This document shows, piece after piece, positions 44,901 to 54,498 of a stretch of DNA of 64,000 nucleotides. Numbering within the stretch: the stretch's first letter is position 1; every line of letters starts with the position of its first letter. Below the pieces are notes generated by a model that made no database searches, had not been told where the DNA came from, and worked only from the letters and a program-made list of their open reading frames with translations. The position numbers and the translations under genes were made by a program. This stretch comes from Candidatus Neomicrothrix sp. UBA814 (GTDB taxonomy: Bacteria > Actinomycetota > Acidimicrobiia > Acidimicrobiales > Poriferisodalaceae): positions 62,001-126,000 of the forward strand of contig DBIA01000035.1 of assembly GCA_002296525.1 (NCBI GenBank). The letters are read 5' to 3'.

Positions 44901-45950
44901 ATGAGTGCAGGTGACGAGATCGTCGGCTACGAAGTAGCAGCTGTAGAAGAATGGATTCGCGACAACACCCAAGGGTTAGAGCCTCCGTTCGAATGGACAC
45001 GCCTTGAAGGAGGTCATAGCAACCTCACGTACTCTTTAAAGGACCAAAACGGCAACGCAGCAGTGGTGCGACGTCCGCCCATGGGGGAGCTGCTGCCTAA
45101 AGCGCACGACATGGGTCGCGAGTTTTCCATTATCAGCGGCCTTGGCCCGACCGCCGTTCCAGTGCCTATCGCCTATGGCTACTGTGAAAGCCCCGACGTT
45201 ACCGGCGCCCACTTCTACGTTATGAGCCAAGTTGACGGCAAGGCTCTTTTCGAACTCGAAGACGCTGAGGAGTACTTGGAAGTCGAGGCTCGCGCCCAGG
45301 TAGGCCTCTCTTTCATGGATGTATTAGCGGCTCTCCACTCTGTCGACCCCGACGAAGTCGGTCTCGGTGAACTCGGGAAGAAAGAGGATTACGTCGGGAG
45401 GCAAATCAGAACTTGGTATCGAAGCTGGGAGGCGTCGGCCGAGGGAGCCTCATACGATGATCCCGACTTGCACGAACTGCACGGATTTTTAGAGGCCAGA
45501 CGACCTGAACAGGGTCCAGCGCGCGTTGTTCATGGCGACTACGGACTTCACAACTGCTTGGTAAACAACAAGGGCGAGCTGACCGCTGTTTTGGATTGGG
45601 AAATCTCAACTCTCGGCGACCCAATGGCTGATTTCGCCTATGCCCTCAATACTTGGGCCGAACCGAGTGATGAACTAGTAAATAAAGAAAACGCCCCAAC
45701 ATTGGCAGAAGGCTTTCTGGGACGGTCGGAACTCATTGAGCGATATGAATCCAGAACGGGCTGTGATTTAAGTAATCTGCCTTACTACATCAGCTTTAAT
45801 CACTTTAAGACTGCCTGCATTGTCCATGGGGTTTATGCACGTTACATGCAGGGGCAGAAATCCACCGAGGGCGTAGATCTTGACTACTACAGAACTCGCA
45901 TTGGAGTCTCAATCGAGTTAAGCAAGCAAGCTGCCTCCGAACTTTCCTAA
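44901..45950 (+). CDS. Phosphotransferase family protein (APH-like, ACAD10/11 N-terminal type)
   Basis: This 349-residue aminoglycoside-phosphotransferase-fold protein shows a glycine-rich loop LEGGHSNLTYSL, the VVRRPPMGELLPKAHDM segment, the catalytic loop RVVHGDYGLHNCLVNNKG and the metal site VLDWEISTLGDPMADFAYAL. The same type of domain precedes acyl-CoA dehydrogenases in ACAD10/11, where it phosphorylates 4-hydroxyacyl-CoA. It could play the same role here, given the many acyl-CoA genes. A GTGAGGGG site precedes the ATG. The next gene, ung, follows after 10 bases. Confidence 0.88.
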   Translation: MSAGDEIVGYEVAAVEEWIRDNTQGLEPPFEWTRLEGGHSNLTYSLKDQNGNAAVVRRPPMGELLPKAHDMGREFSIISGLGPTAVPVPIAYGYCESPDVTGAHFYVMSQVDGKALFELEDAEEYLEVEARAQVGLSFMDVLAALHSVDPDEVGLGELGKKEDYVGRQIRTWYRSWEASAEGASYDDPDLHELHGFLEARRPEQGPARVVHGDYGLHNCLVNNKGELTAVLDWEISTLGDPMADFAYALNTWAEPSDELVNKENAPTLAEGFLGRSELIERYESRTGCDLSNLPYYISFNHFKTACIVHGVYARYMQGQKSTEGVDLDYYRTRIGVSIELSKQAASELS

Positions 45951-45960
45951 GGATTGCGAT

Positions 45961-46626
45961 TTGCTAACAGATTGGAATCCCTTGCTGCGGCAACAGTTCT
46001 CCGAGCCGTACTGGGCGGAACTGCAAGGTTTCATTCAACACGAAAGGCAGGTTGCCGAGGTCTATCCGCCAGAAACGGATGTCTACGCAGCCCTACACCT
46101 CACCTCTTTCGCTGACATCAAAGTTCTCATTCTCGGTCAAGACCCGTATCACGGACGTGGGCAGGCTCACGGGTTGTGTTTCTCGGTTCGTCATGGGGTT
46201 CCGATTCCACCGTCGTTACAGAATATTTATAAGGAAATGCACTCGGATCTAGGTGTTCTTCCACCCGATCACGGAAACCTAGAAGAGTGGGCGAGACAGG
46301 GTGTGTTGCTCCTGAACACAGTACTGACAGTGAGAGCTAGGAATGCCGGCTCCCATCGCAATCATGGTTGGGAAAGCTTCACAGATGAAATTATTCGTGT
46401 GGTCAATCAGAAGAAAGAACGTGTCGTCTTTTTACTGTGGGGGGCCTTTGCTCAGAAAAAAAAGATCCTGATCGACGAGCCACAACACTTCATAATCGAA
46501 TCTCCCCATCCTTCGCCTTTAAGTGCGCATAGAGGCTTTTTAGGTAGCAAACCCTTCTCTCGAGCGAATGCAGCATTAGAGGAAGCCGGTCGAGGTGCGA
46601 TCGATTGGACCCTGTCTCATAGCTGA
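45961..46626 (+). CDS. ung: Uracil-DNA glycosylase, family 1
   Basis: Ung removes uracil from DNA as the first step of base excision repair. The 221-residue protein shows the catalytic water-activating loop ILGQDPYHGRGQAHGLCFSV (Asp61, His64) and the C-terminal HPSPLSAHRGF loop, with LFLLWG-like strand FLLWGAFAQ. It begins with TTG 45961 directly after the phosphotransferase. Its end overlaps the convergent hypothetical gene by 10 bases. Confidence 0.96.
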   Translation: MLTDWNPLLRQQFSEPYWAELQGFIQHERQVAEVYPPETDVYAALHLTSFADIKVLILGQDPYHGRGQAHGLCFSVRHGVPIPPSLQNIYKEMHSDLGVLPPDHGNLEEWARQGVLLLNTVLTVRARNAGSHRNHGWESFTDEIIRVVNQKKERVVFLLWGAFAQKKKILIDEPQHFIIESPHPSPLSAHRGFLGSKPFSRANAALEEAGRGAIDWTLSHS

Positions 46627-47414
46627 ATTCGAGTTAGACGCGGCTCAAATCTTTTATGCCCCTCAACCCATTCAACTTGCGTCAAAGTGACGTTGCCTAA
46701 TTCCTCGGAAATGCTGACCGTAAAGCGTCCGCAGTGCACCGCAAGTCCGCGGGCCCAAACCTCGCTGAGCCATCGGGGATGTAATCGGATTTCGATCCGG
46801 CTGTCTCTGCCCGCAATCTGTCCCTCGACTGCAGACTCGCGAGAGAGATCCACGTGACACACAAACGGAAGTAGGGCTGGATTGGGGATAGCGGGTCGTT
46901 GATGGCTCAGGGCGCGCACGAATGAACGTCGCGCTCGTAACTTTGTTGCATCGAAGAGGTGACGACTGATAGCTGGCGCAAAATCCCAACCCCTTCGATC
47001 ACCTGCATCGACAACTGTCGCCATTGCGCGATCAAGAAACTCATGAGGCAAAGTTGTGACGACTTCGCCCATTCGCACGGCACGTTCTCTTGATAAGTCA
47101 AAAAGAAAGTCCTGTACGCCCTCAGACCGGAGTCGTTCTAAAGCAGTTTTCAGCCACCAGCGTCTTTGGTGGTCAGCTTCATGCCAAGGTGCCCATTCTT
47201 CAATAAACCCTCCGTCGGAAATGGCAAATTCCCACAGCTCGAATATCTCCAGACATCTAGGTTTGCGGCCACCGAGGGCAGCGAGACTTTTCTCTGCGTG
47301 AATGTCGGGGTGATGAGTAAGTGAAACTTCCCCGCGAGACCAGCAGATGGTATGTCGTTGCCCTTCGCAATCAACCTCGAAGCTGCTCTCGGCGACACCG
47401 TCGTACCAAGCCAT
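46617..47414 (-). CDS. Uncharacterised protein
   Basis: I do not recognise this 265-residue protein. It is soluble and rich in Arg, Trp and His, with no signal peptide or membrane segment. A possible core is the beta-rich C-terminal region (LPFVCHVDLSRESAV, IEIRLHPRWLSEVWARGLAVHCG). The N-terminal part has WYDGVAESSFEVDCEGQRH. It starts at ATG 47414 and converges on ung with a 10-base overlap. Nothing nearby suggests a function. Confidence 0.7.
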   Translation of the reverse strand: MAWYDGVAESSFEVDCEGQRHTICWSRGEVSLTHHPDIHAEKSLAALGGRKPRCLEIFELWEFAISDGGFIEEWAPWHEADHQRRWWLKTALERLRSEGVQDFLFDLSRERAVRMGEVVTTLPHEFLDRAMATVVDAGDRRGWDFAPAISRHLFDATKLRARRSFVRALSHQRPAIPNPALLPFVCHVDLSRESAVEGQIAGRDSRIEIRLHPRWLSEVWARGLAVHCGRFTVSISEELGNVTLTQVEWVEGHKRFEPRLTRIQL

Positions 47415-47599
47415 CTGCTCTACCTTGGACCCTTGATTTTGGGATCTTTTCGACAGTGAATTTCCACAACTACGAAGTTATCTACCCGGTTGTTACGACA
47501 GCTGACTTAGTCAGATAATCCTGGTTGAACCTTGATGCCGTCGCTAAGTGAAGCGGCTATTTCAGATCGCCATGAGAATGATTAGTACCCTGGCACCTC

Positions 47600-49309
47600 A
47601 TGCACGAGCTAGTGGTACGAAATGCCCGGATTATCGATGGGAGCGGGTCGCCTGAATTTTTGGGCGACCTGGCTGTGTCCGACGGACGCATCACAAACGT
47701 CGGGAAAGTCGATGGGCAAACCCAAAGAGAACTGGATGCAGACGGTCAACTACTCCTGCCTGGATGGGTGGATATCCACACTCATTACGACGGCCAAGCA
47801 ACCTGGGATCCAGAGATGACACCTTCATCATGGCACGGAGTGACGACGGCGGTCTTTGGTAACTGCGGAGTCGGTTTTGCGCCAGTCCGGAAAGGGACCG
47901 AAGGGTTCCTCATCAATTTAATGGAGGGAGTGGAAGATATTCCTGGGACCGTTCTCGCAGAAGGAATCGACTTCTCATGGCAAAGTTACCCCGAGTACCT
48001 TGATGTCTTGGAGAGCATGCCTCGTGTCATGGACATTGGCAGCCAAATACCACATGGAGCCCTGCGATTTTTCGTAATGGGTGAGCGAGGCGCCGACCAT
48101 CTCGAAGTGCCGACTCAGGGTGAGCTTTCTCAATTAGAAGTCTTGATATGTGAAGCCTTAGATGCGGGAGCGTTGGGATTTAGCACGAGCCGAACCACGA
48201 AGCATAAGACCGCCGATGGTCGCCTAACACCTTCCCTCAGCGCCGGAGACCCGGAGTTGACCGCTATTGCTACTGCGATGCGCGAGGCCAAAGCAGGAGT
48301 TCTGCAGGTTAATAGCGATTTTGGGCCCGGCGAATTCGAGGCTTTGCGCCAAGCCGCTGAAATCTCCCAACGACCGCTATCGGCGTTAATTATCCAAGTC
48401 GACCATGAGCCTGATCTCTGGCGACAGACCCTAAGACAAATCGGAAAGGCGAATGAAGAAGGATTGGCGGCAACCGGCCAGGTGGGCTGCCGCCCGATCG
48501 GCGTTTTGTTGGGGCTTGAAGCAACCGTTAACCCACTCGGTAATCACCCTGCCTATAAGACGATTGCTCAGCTTCCTGTCGATGAGCGCGCTGTGTTATT
48601 GCGCAATGACCGAGAGCTGCGAACCCGACTAGTAGAAGAACGTCCACAGGATGCATTTAGCGAATGGATGGATTACGCCTTAACACGAGCATTTGAGTTA
48701 GGCCCTGAACTGAATTACGAACCAGAGCCCGATACATCGGTCGCGGCTCGTGCCGCTCAACTGGGTGTAAGCCCCTGGCAAGTGCTGTTGGACCTTCTAG
48801 CTAGAGGCGATGGAGACACTCTTCTCTTGTATCCGTTTGAAAATTACAGTTCAGGATCGTTAAATGAAATCTTTGAGATGCTCACGGACCCCCACACCAT
48901 ATGTGGGGTCGGGGATGCAGGCGCTCATGTGGGAACGATATGTGACGCTTCCTATCCGACCTATCTCCTGACACATTGGGGCCGCGACAGGACCCGGGGT
49001 GAACGCCTCCCGCTTGAATTCCTGGTCAATAAACAAACACGAAGAACTGCGGAAACGTATGGGCTTCTAGATAGAGGGTTATTGCAGCCAGGGTATAAAG
49101 CCGACTTCAACGTCGTTGACTTTGAACGTCTATCGGTAGGAACGCCAGAATTGATTCGTGATCTACCGGCAGGTGGGAAGCGTCTAGTTCAACGTCCGCA
49201 GGGATATAGCCACACCTTCGTTTCCGGTTTGGAAGTTGCCCAAGGAGGCGAGCCCACAGGAGAGCGACCCGGCCGACTAATTCGTGGCGCTCAGGCCAGC
49301 CCTAAGTAG
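47600..49309 (+). CDS. N-acyl-D-amino-acid deacylase (D-aminoacylase family amidohydrolase)
   Basis: This 569-residue metal-dependent amidohydrolase should hydrolyse an N-acylated substrate. It shows the HxH motif in WVDIHTHYDGQATWDP, TTAVFGNCGVGFAPVR (a D-aminoacylase family signature), a metal Asp in GVGDAGAHVGTICDAS, and the terminal composite domain with GLLQPGYKADFNVVDFE. The start ATG 47600 has no clear ribosome site. A CaiB/BaiF CoA-transferase follows 8 bases later, probably in the same operon. Confidence 0.9.
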   Translation: MHELVVRNARIIDGSGSPEFLGDLAVSDGRITNVGKVDGQTQRELDADGQLLLPGWVDIHTHYDGQATWDPEMTPSSWHGVTTAVFGNCGVGFAPVRKGTEGFLINLMEGVEDIPGTVLAEGIDFSWQSYPEYLDVLESMPRVMDIGSQIPHGALRFFVMGERGADHLEVPTQGELSQLEVLICEALDAGALGFSTSRTTKHKTADGRLTPSLSAGDPELTAIATAMREAKAGVLQVNSDFGPGEFEALRQAAEISQRPLSALIIQVDHEPDLWRQTLRQIGKANEEGLAATGQVGCRPIGVLLGLEATVNPLGNHPAYKTIAQLPVDERAVLLRNDRELRTRLVEERPQDAFSEWMDYALTRAFELGPELNYEPEPDTSVAARAAQLGVSPWQVLLDLLARGDGDTLLLYPFENYSSGSLNEIFEMLTDPHTICGVGDAGAHVGTICDASYPTYLLTHWGRDRTRGERLPLEFLVNKQTRRTAETYGLLDRGLLQPGYKADFNVVDFERLSVGTPELIRDLPAGGKRLVQRPQGYSHTFVSGLEVAQGGEPTGERPGRLIRGAQASPK

Positions 49310-49316
49310 CACACCG

Positions 49317-50504
49317 ATGACTGAGCCACTGCCGCTTTCCGACGTAACTGTGATTGATCTAACCATCGCTCGCGCCGGACCGACGGCGGTGCGGCAGCTA
49401 GCTGACTGGGGCGCGAACGTTGTGCGGGTGGAATCACCAGAAGGCGGTTTCGAGGCAGGGGGACGATCGTCACCTGACTACTTGAATCTCCATCGAAATA
49501 AGCGGTCGCTAATTGTCGATCTGAAGCATCCCGATGGCCGGGCTGCGCTTCATCGGTTAGTCCAGTCGGCCGATGTGTTGGTAGAGAACATGCGCAGCGC
49601 GGTCAAATACAAGCTGGGCTTCGACTTCGAGAGTCTTTCGAAAGTGAATCCTCGCATTATCCTCGGCTCTATTTCCGGGTTCGGTCAAGATGGGCCTTAC
49701 GGTCAACGCGGCGGGGTTGATCAGATTGCCCAGGGCTTGGGGGGCATGATGAGCGTAACTGGGCTTCCCGAGCAGGGACCGGTTCGAGCGGGTGTGGCCA
49801 TAAGTGACATAACAGCTGGTTTGCAGCTTGCTATCGGGATTCTGACAGCTCTTCATGAACGGCAAAGAACAGGGAAAGGGCGATGGGTTCACACGTCATT
49901 GCTTGAGTCGATGATCGGGATGCTCGACTTCCAAGCGGCCCGGTGGACCGTCGCCGGCGACAACCCACCTCAAGAAGGAAATGATCATCCGACTCTGGGA
50001 CCTATGGGAATGTACAAGACCCGGGACGGATATATAAACCTTGCGGCTTCAGGGGGCCGGCTTTGGGAAGCCTTCTGTCACGAATTGGGGGTCGATAGTT
50101 GGTTGGACGACCCCAGGTTTTCAACCGTATCTTCTCGGCGGACAAACAAAGCTGAACTGAACCAACTCATTGAGGCACGGTTACACGACGATACGTCTGA
50201 AAATTGGGTGATTCGCCTCAATGCTGTAGGTGTGCCGTGTGGTCCTGTGAATACTGTTGCTGAAGTGTTCGATGACCCTCAGGTGCAATACCTTGAGATG
50301 GCTAAACCTGTAGAACATCCGATATCCGGACACATTGAGATACTCAAAAACGCGACCAATATAGAAGGTGTGTCATCGGACATTCGAATGCCGAGCCCGC
50401 TAAAGGGAGAACATTCGCGCGAGCTTCTAAGCGAGTTCGGATTTACAGAAGATGAAATTGACCGATTAGCCCAGAGTGAAGCGATCCAAGTTCACCCCGA
50501 GTAG
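49317..50504 (+). CDS. CaiB/BaiF family CoA-transferase
   Basis: This 395-residue single-unit family III CoA-transferase shows VIDLTIARAGPTAVRQLADWGANVVRVESP, the LNLHRNKRSLIVDLKHPDGR loop, ILGSISGFGQDGPYGQRGG and the TSLLESMIGML helix. The catalytic Asp expected after GRWVHTSL in this family seems replaced by Glu (SLLES), as in many members. ATG 49317 is the start; an in-frame ATG 33 bases earlier overlaps the D-aminoacylase gene. The substrate is unknown. Confidence 0.9.
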   Translation: MTEPLPLSDVTVIDLTIARAGPTAVRQLADWGANVVRVESPEGGFEAGGRSSPDYLNLHRNKRSLIVDLKHPDGRAALHRLVQSADVLVENMRSAVKYKLGFDFESLSKVNPRIILGSISGFGQDGPYGQRGGVDQIAQGLGGMMSVTGLPEQGPVRAGVAISDITAGLQLAIGILTALHERQRTGKGRWVHTSLLESMIGMLDFQAARWTVAGDNPPQEGNDHPTLGPMGMYKTRDGYINLAASGGRLWEAFCHELGVDSWLDDPRFSTVSSRRTNKAELNQLIEARLHDDTSENWVIRLNAVGVPCGPVNTVAEVFDDPQVQYLEMAKPVEHPISGHIEILKNATNIEGVSSDIRMPSPLKGEHSRELLSEFGFTEDEIDRLAQSEAIQVHPE

Positions 50505-50543
50505 GGAGTTGTTGTTAGAGGGTTTCAATCCGCTGCAAGGACG

Positions 50544-51551
50544 CTAGAACCCAGCTTGTTTATCGACCACGCCTTCGAATGGGCGTCCCTCGCGAAGCGC
50601 TACGAGATTTCTGCAAAACCTCTCAAGGTTTCGGCGGCCTCGATGCTGGCTCGCTCCGGCAGTGTGGGGTGTCATCACGCAATTTTCGAATCCCCACAAA
50701 AGGCTGTCGGCAGGTAAGGGTTCAACCGGGGCTACGTCGAGGGCTGCTCCACCGATAATTCCATCTTGCAGTGCTTTTTCGAGACCGGGACCATCAATGA
50801 TCTCGCCCCTGGTGACATTCAGAAAAATGGCTGTTGGCTTCATCTGTTCAAAAAAGCTGTAGTTACACATTCCCCTGGTGTCCTCGGTGAGAGGCAGGCC
50901 TACTGCTAACACGTCGCTCGTCGTCACTATGTCAGCTAAAGACTTCATGTCTTCGACTTCAGCGACCCCATCGCTAGGTTCGACTGGGAACGCATCGACG
51001 GCCCTAACTTTCATTCCAAACGCAGTTGCCCTTCGAGCTAAGTGCCGGCCTGTGCCACCAAACCCAACAATTCCCATTGTTAGACCCTCTAACTCAATCT
51101 CAGAAAACCTCATCAGCTCTCGGTTTTCTTGACTCCACCCTTGAGGTCCTAGCTCAATTGCCTTTTTGATCTTGCGAGTTAGAGCCAAGAGCAATCCAAA
51201 AGCAGTGTCCGCCAAGTGGCCGCCGACTAAGCCCTTTTCTCCGGTCAGAATGACATCACTATTCACGAATTCGTCGAACATGAACATGTCAACACCCGAT
51301 GCTGTCGCATGGACCCACTTAAGATTCGGTGCTGACTCGAAAAGCCATTTGGGAGTAATTCCCAATATCACGTCAGCAGTGGAAGCGAATTCGATGCCCT
51401 CCTTGGGGCTGTCGACGATTACAACCGTTGAGTCCGGGCCAGCGGCCTCTTGGATCATCGCTTCTTCCTCCGAAGTCACATCCGGCAAGGTGAGGGTCTT
51501 TGTGACCAACACATTGAGTGCCTTATCGGGGATAGGTAATTCAGAACTCAT
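50544..51551 (-). CDS. D-2-hydroxyacid dehydrogenase
   Basis: This protein of about 335 residues has the NAD motif MGIVGFGGTGRHLARRATAFG, the active-site Arg in FLNVTRGEIIDGPGLEKAL and a catalytic His region MTPHTAGASQHRG. The layout is that of the D-isomer 2-hydroxyacid dehydrogenase (glyoxylate/hydroxypyruvate reductase) family. The ATG at 51551 overlaps the stop of the upstream hydratase (ATGA), so both are co-translated. Confidence 0.88.
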   Translation of the reverse strand: MSSELPIPDKALNVLVTKTLTLPDVTSEEEAMIQEAAGPDSTVVIVDSPKEGIEFASTADVILGITPKWLFESAPNLKWVHATASGVDMFMFDEFVNSDVILTGEKGLVGGHLADTAFGLLLALTRKIKKAIELGPQGWSQENRELMRFSEIELEGLTMGIVGFGGTGRHLARRATAFGMKVRAVDAFPVEPSDGVAEVEDMKSLADIVTTSDVLAVGLPLTEDTRGMCNYSFFEQMKPTAIFLNVTRGEIIDGPGLEKALQDGIIGGAALDVAPVEPLPADSLLWGFENCVMTPHTAGASQHRGRRNLERFCRNLVALREGRPFEGVVDKQAGF

Positions 51552-52321
51552 GTGTAACTCGTTTCGACGCGGCCAATATTCGAATAGTCGGCGACCCAAT
51601 GTTCCCCAGCCTCTACTTTGTGTCGGGTATAGGCACCAGTTATGACCTTGTGGCCGGCTTCGAGGCTCAAGTCAAAGCGATGCAAAGTAGCAGCGAGTCG
51701 TGAGATCGAAACAAAAGGGTTATCGACTTCGTCTTTATGAATGCAGCGAAAGCATTCTTCCTCGTTCCGGTAGAGAACAATTTCAGTCTCGTCAATATCT
51801 TTGATTTCGCTCACGGGAATTCCGGATCCCTCGACAATCGCCCAATTGGTCAAATTGTCCGCAATCAGCATGGCGAGGTTCCCGCCGACAACAGCACGAC
51901 GTTCATTCAGTTCGTAGCCAGCAGCCACCCGCTCGATTCGATCTGGAATCGTCTTAGGGTCAACATCGGGGCCTGCGATGTTTTCGCCAATGGTGAAACA
52001 CATTTCAGGCTCGATTGTGGCGCCCGCCACAGAATCCGCCGGCATTGAGACCCCGCTCTCGAAGCTTCGCATCAAGTGCCCAAATGGCCGATCATCGATT
52101 CCGACTTGCTTTCTTGCCCGATCTGAGGTCAGGCCAACTTTCCAACCAACCTGGGTTAACCCGCTCTCGACTCTTCTTCTTCGAATCTCCGCCTGAATAG
52201 CTAGCCCGTCATTGAAATCGAGATCAACGAAGGCTTCCTCGGGAAGGGCTTTGTCGCTTTGGTAGTAATCCCAAAGGACATTAGCGGCGTGTTTTTGGGA
52301 GCTGTTGAGGGAATTCACCAA
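51548..52321 (-). CDS. 2-keto-4-pentenoate hydratase/oxo-acid decarboxylase family protein
   Basis: This 257-residue FAH-superfamily protein of the MhpD/DmpE/DmpH type shows VGWKVGLTSDRARKQVG, PFGHLMRS, EPEMCFTIGENIAGP and the metal-binding E-x-E pair region. It could hydrate a 2-oxo-4-pentenoate or decarboxylate an oxalocrotonate in ring cleavage. No meta-cleavage dioxygenase is nearby. It is co-translated with the D-2-hydroxyacid dehydrogenase. Confidence 0.85.
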   Translation of the reverse strand: MVNSLNSSQKHAANVLWDYYQSDKALPEEAFVDLDFNDGLAIQAEIRRRRVESGLTQVGWKVGLTSDRARKQVGIDDRPFGHLMRSFESGVSMPADSVAGATIEPEMCFTIGENIAGPDVDPKTIPDRIERVAAGYELNERRAVVGGNLAMLIADNLTNWAIVEGSGIPVSEIKDIDETEIVLYRNEEECFRCIHKDEVDNPFVSISRLAATLHRFDLSLEAGHKVITGAYTRHKVEAGEHWVADYSNIGRVETSYT

Positions 52322-52461
52322 ACCGAAGGTAGTCGGGGTTGCGCTTTCTTGCCCGTTTGTGCGAATTGGAAGAGCTGTTAAATACTTGCGGAAAGAACTT
52401 TCAACTGCCCCCTAAATATTTAGTGGTTGAAAATAAGTTGACCTCAGTACGATTTGGTCTC

Positions 52462-53277
52462 ATGGGTGAACAGTCGATGACCTTCGGCGAGGTAATGGAA
52501 CTTGAACACCACGGCCCGGACACCTGGGTGGGGTTAAGTCCCGAGTATCAATGGGGGCGCATATATGGCGGACAAGTGATCGCTCAAGGTCTTAGAGCGG
52601 CGTTTGCAACAGTCGACGAAACCTTCGGGCTCCATTCCGTTCACGCTTATTTCATACGTGGGGGCACCCTGAACGAACCCGTTCGCTACGAGGTTGACCG
52701 TCTCCGCAATGGACGCTCTTTTTGTACCAGAGCCGTGGTGGCTCGTCAGAGTGGGGGAGCGATTCTTAATCTCTCGTGCTCGTTTCACGTCGCGGAAGAA
52801 GACGCAGAGATTCAAACCGCTCGAATGCCTCTTGCCCCGGATCCGCAAGATTGCAGCACCCGAGAAAATGATCACATGAATCTGTTGTTGGAGCGTCGCG
52901 CTCTGAATAGTCCGCCCGGAGCGGGGAGATCAATGGGTTGGGTAAAGATTCGCGACCAGATTACTGACGACCCTCGGCTCCATTTGTGTGGCCTTGCATT
53001 CACTTCTGACTCAATTCAATTCGACGCTGCTAGGTCGTTGCACCCTATCCAGGCGCCGCGGGAGGAATATCAACAACGATTTATGGGGGCGTCGCTCGAT
53101 CACGCCATGTGGTTCCACCGCCCTGCGCGAGCAGATGAGTGGCACCTCTATGAATGGGATTGCCATGGGCTCACCGGATCAAGAGGTATGACCGTGGGCA
53201 ATCTATTTGCGTCTGATGGGCGGCACGTTGCCACAATTGCCCAGGAAGTATTGCTGAGGGAACGGAGAGAGGCCTAG
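52462..53277 (+). CDS. tesB: Acyl-CoA thioesterase II
   Basis: This 271-residue double-hotdog thioesterase shows GRIYGGQVIAQGLRAAF, LHSVHAYFIRGGTLNEPVRYEVDRLRNGRSF and a C-terminal hotdog with ASLDHAMWFHRPARADEWHLYEW. The Asp in SLDHAMWFH and other catalytic residues of TesB are kept. ATG 52462 precedes MGEQSMTFGEV; an upstream open stretch from 52339 is not conserved. Its last 4 bases overlap the convergent acyl-CoA dehydrogenase. Confidence 0.93.
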   Translation: MGEQSMTFGEVMELEHHGPDTWVGLSPEYQWGRIYGGQVIAQGLRAAFATVDETFGLHSVHAYFIRGGTLNEPVRYEVDRLRNGRSFCTRAVVARQSGGAILNLSCSFHVAEEDAEIQTARMPLAPDPQDCSTRENDHMNLLLERRALNSPPGAGRSMGWVKIRDQITDDPRLHLCGLAFTSDSIQFDAARSLHPIQAPREEYQQRFMGASLDHAMWFHRPARADEWHLYEWDCHGLTGSRGMTVGNLFASDGRHVATIAQEVLLRERREA

Positions 53278-54470
53278 ATCAGTCCTCGACGACTTTCGCT
53301 CCAGGAAACATCACGGTCCAATCGAGGCTCTCCCGGTAGGCCGAGAACGCGTTCTCCCAAGATGTTTCTCTGAATCTCGTCTGTGCCGCCTCGAATCGAC
53401 ATCGATGGCGCCGTAAGTGTTTCTATGTATCCGTGGCCGTCTTCAAGCATCCCATGGGCTCCCGCTGTTCTGTTTGCGAGATACGAGCGGCTCTTGTACG
53501 AATTAACGGTTCTGAGTTTGGCGCCACTTCCGGCCGGTCCCGGAGATCCGGTGGATCTAGCCTCATCGCCCGCTCGTTGAGCTGTCCAACGACTGGTGGT
53601 ATCGCGGGCGTAAATAGCGGCAACCTTATTTCGCCAGTCACTGCTTTGTTCTCCGACTAGAACCTGCAGATCGGCTACCCAGCTTGGCAGTTTCAAGCCT
53701 CGAGCGTTGCCGTCCCCTCCGCCGCGGCTGCCCCCTCCGGCGCGTTCGTGCGCTAACACGGTCATAGCCACCCGCCAACCTTCACCGACGTCTCCAATGC
53801 GGCACTGGTCGGAAATTCGAGCGCCGTCTACGAAGACCTCGCTGAAATGAGCATCTCGGTTCATTTGCATCAGGGGCCTTATTTCCACGCCAGAGAGCGA
53901 CATCGGTATTGCAAACATCGTGAGACCCTTGTGTTTGGGTTGAGTGGGATCTGTGCGAGCCAGACAGATAGCCCAATCGGCCCACATGGCTCTACTAGTC
54001 CAAGTCTTTTGGCCTCCCAATATCCACTCGTCGCCGTCTTGCTGCGCAGTGAGGGCAACATTTGCCAGGTCAGAGCCGGCTTCAGGCTCCGAAAACATCT
54101 GACACCAGATCGCCTCGCCCGATGCAATAGGTTTCAACCAATCTCTTTGCTGGACTTCGGTCCCGTGTTGCAATAGGGCAGGGCCTACCATCCCTAAGCC
54201 GATAGCGAAGGGGTATAGGTCAGGTACTACGAACTCTCTCAGGACGCGCCCGATAAGAGAATTTTGGTGAGCTGACGCGTCTTGGCCTCCGTGTTCTCTT
54301 GGCCAGGTGGGAACATGCCAACCATCTCGCACTGTATTTGCAAGATACCGACGGCCTTCATCAAGGTCATCTGAGCCAGCGCCCATGGTGCTGAGTCTCG
54401 TGTCTGCGCTTCTCCGATCCAGTATGAGCGCCAACTCGGTTCGGATTTGCTCTTCGGTCAAATCATTCAC
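53274..54470 (-). CDS. Acyl-CoA dehydrogenase
   Basis: This 398-residue protein of the FadE family shows WCQMFSEPEAGSDLANVALTAQQDG, GQKTWTSRAMWADWAICLART, GGGSRGGGDGN, HGMLEDGHGYIE and the C-terminal RGGTDEIQRNILGERVLGLP. A FAD and adenine-binding pattern like that of actinobacterial steroid- and lipid-degradation members is seen. The start GTG has a GGAG site. It is adjacent to a crotonase on the same strand and probably in one transcript. Confidence 0.92.
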   Translation of the reverse strand: MNDLTEEQIRTELALILDRRSADTRLSTMGAGSDDLDEGRRYLANTVRDGWHVPTWPREHGGQDASAHQNSLIGRVLREFVVPDLYPFAIGLGMVGPALLQHGTEVQQRDWLKPIASGEAIWCQMFSEPEAGSDLANVALTAQQDGDEWILGGQKTWTSRAMWADWAICLARTDPTQPKHKGLTMFAIPMSLSGVEIRPLMQMNRDAHFSEVFVDGARISDQCRIGDVGEGWRVAMTVLAHERAGGGSRGGGDGNARGLKLPSWVADLQVLVGEQSSDWRNKVAAIYARDTTSRWTAQRAGDEARSTGSPGPAGSGAKLRTVNSYKSRSYLANRTAGAHGMLEDGHGYIETLTAPSMSIRGGTDEIQRNILGERVLGLPGEPRLDRDVSWSESRRGLI

Positions 54471-54498
54471 GTCTGAACACTCCGTTTCCCGTTTGCGC

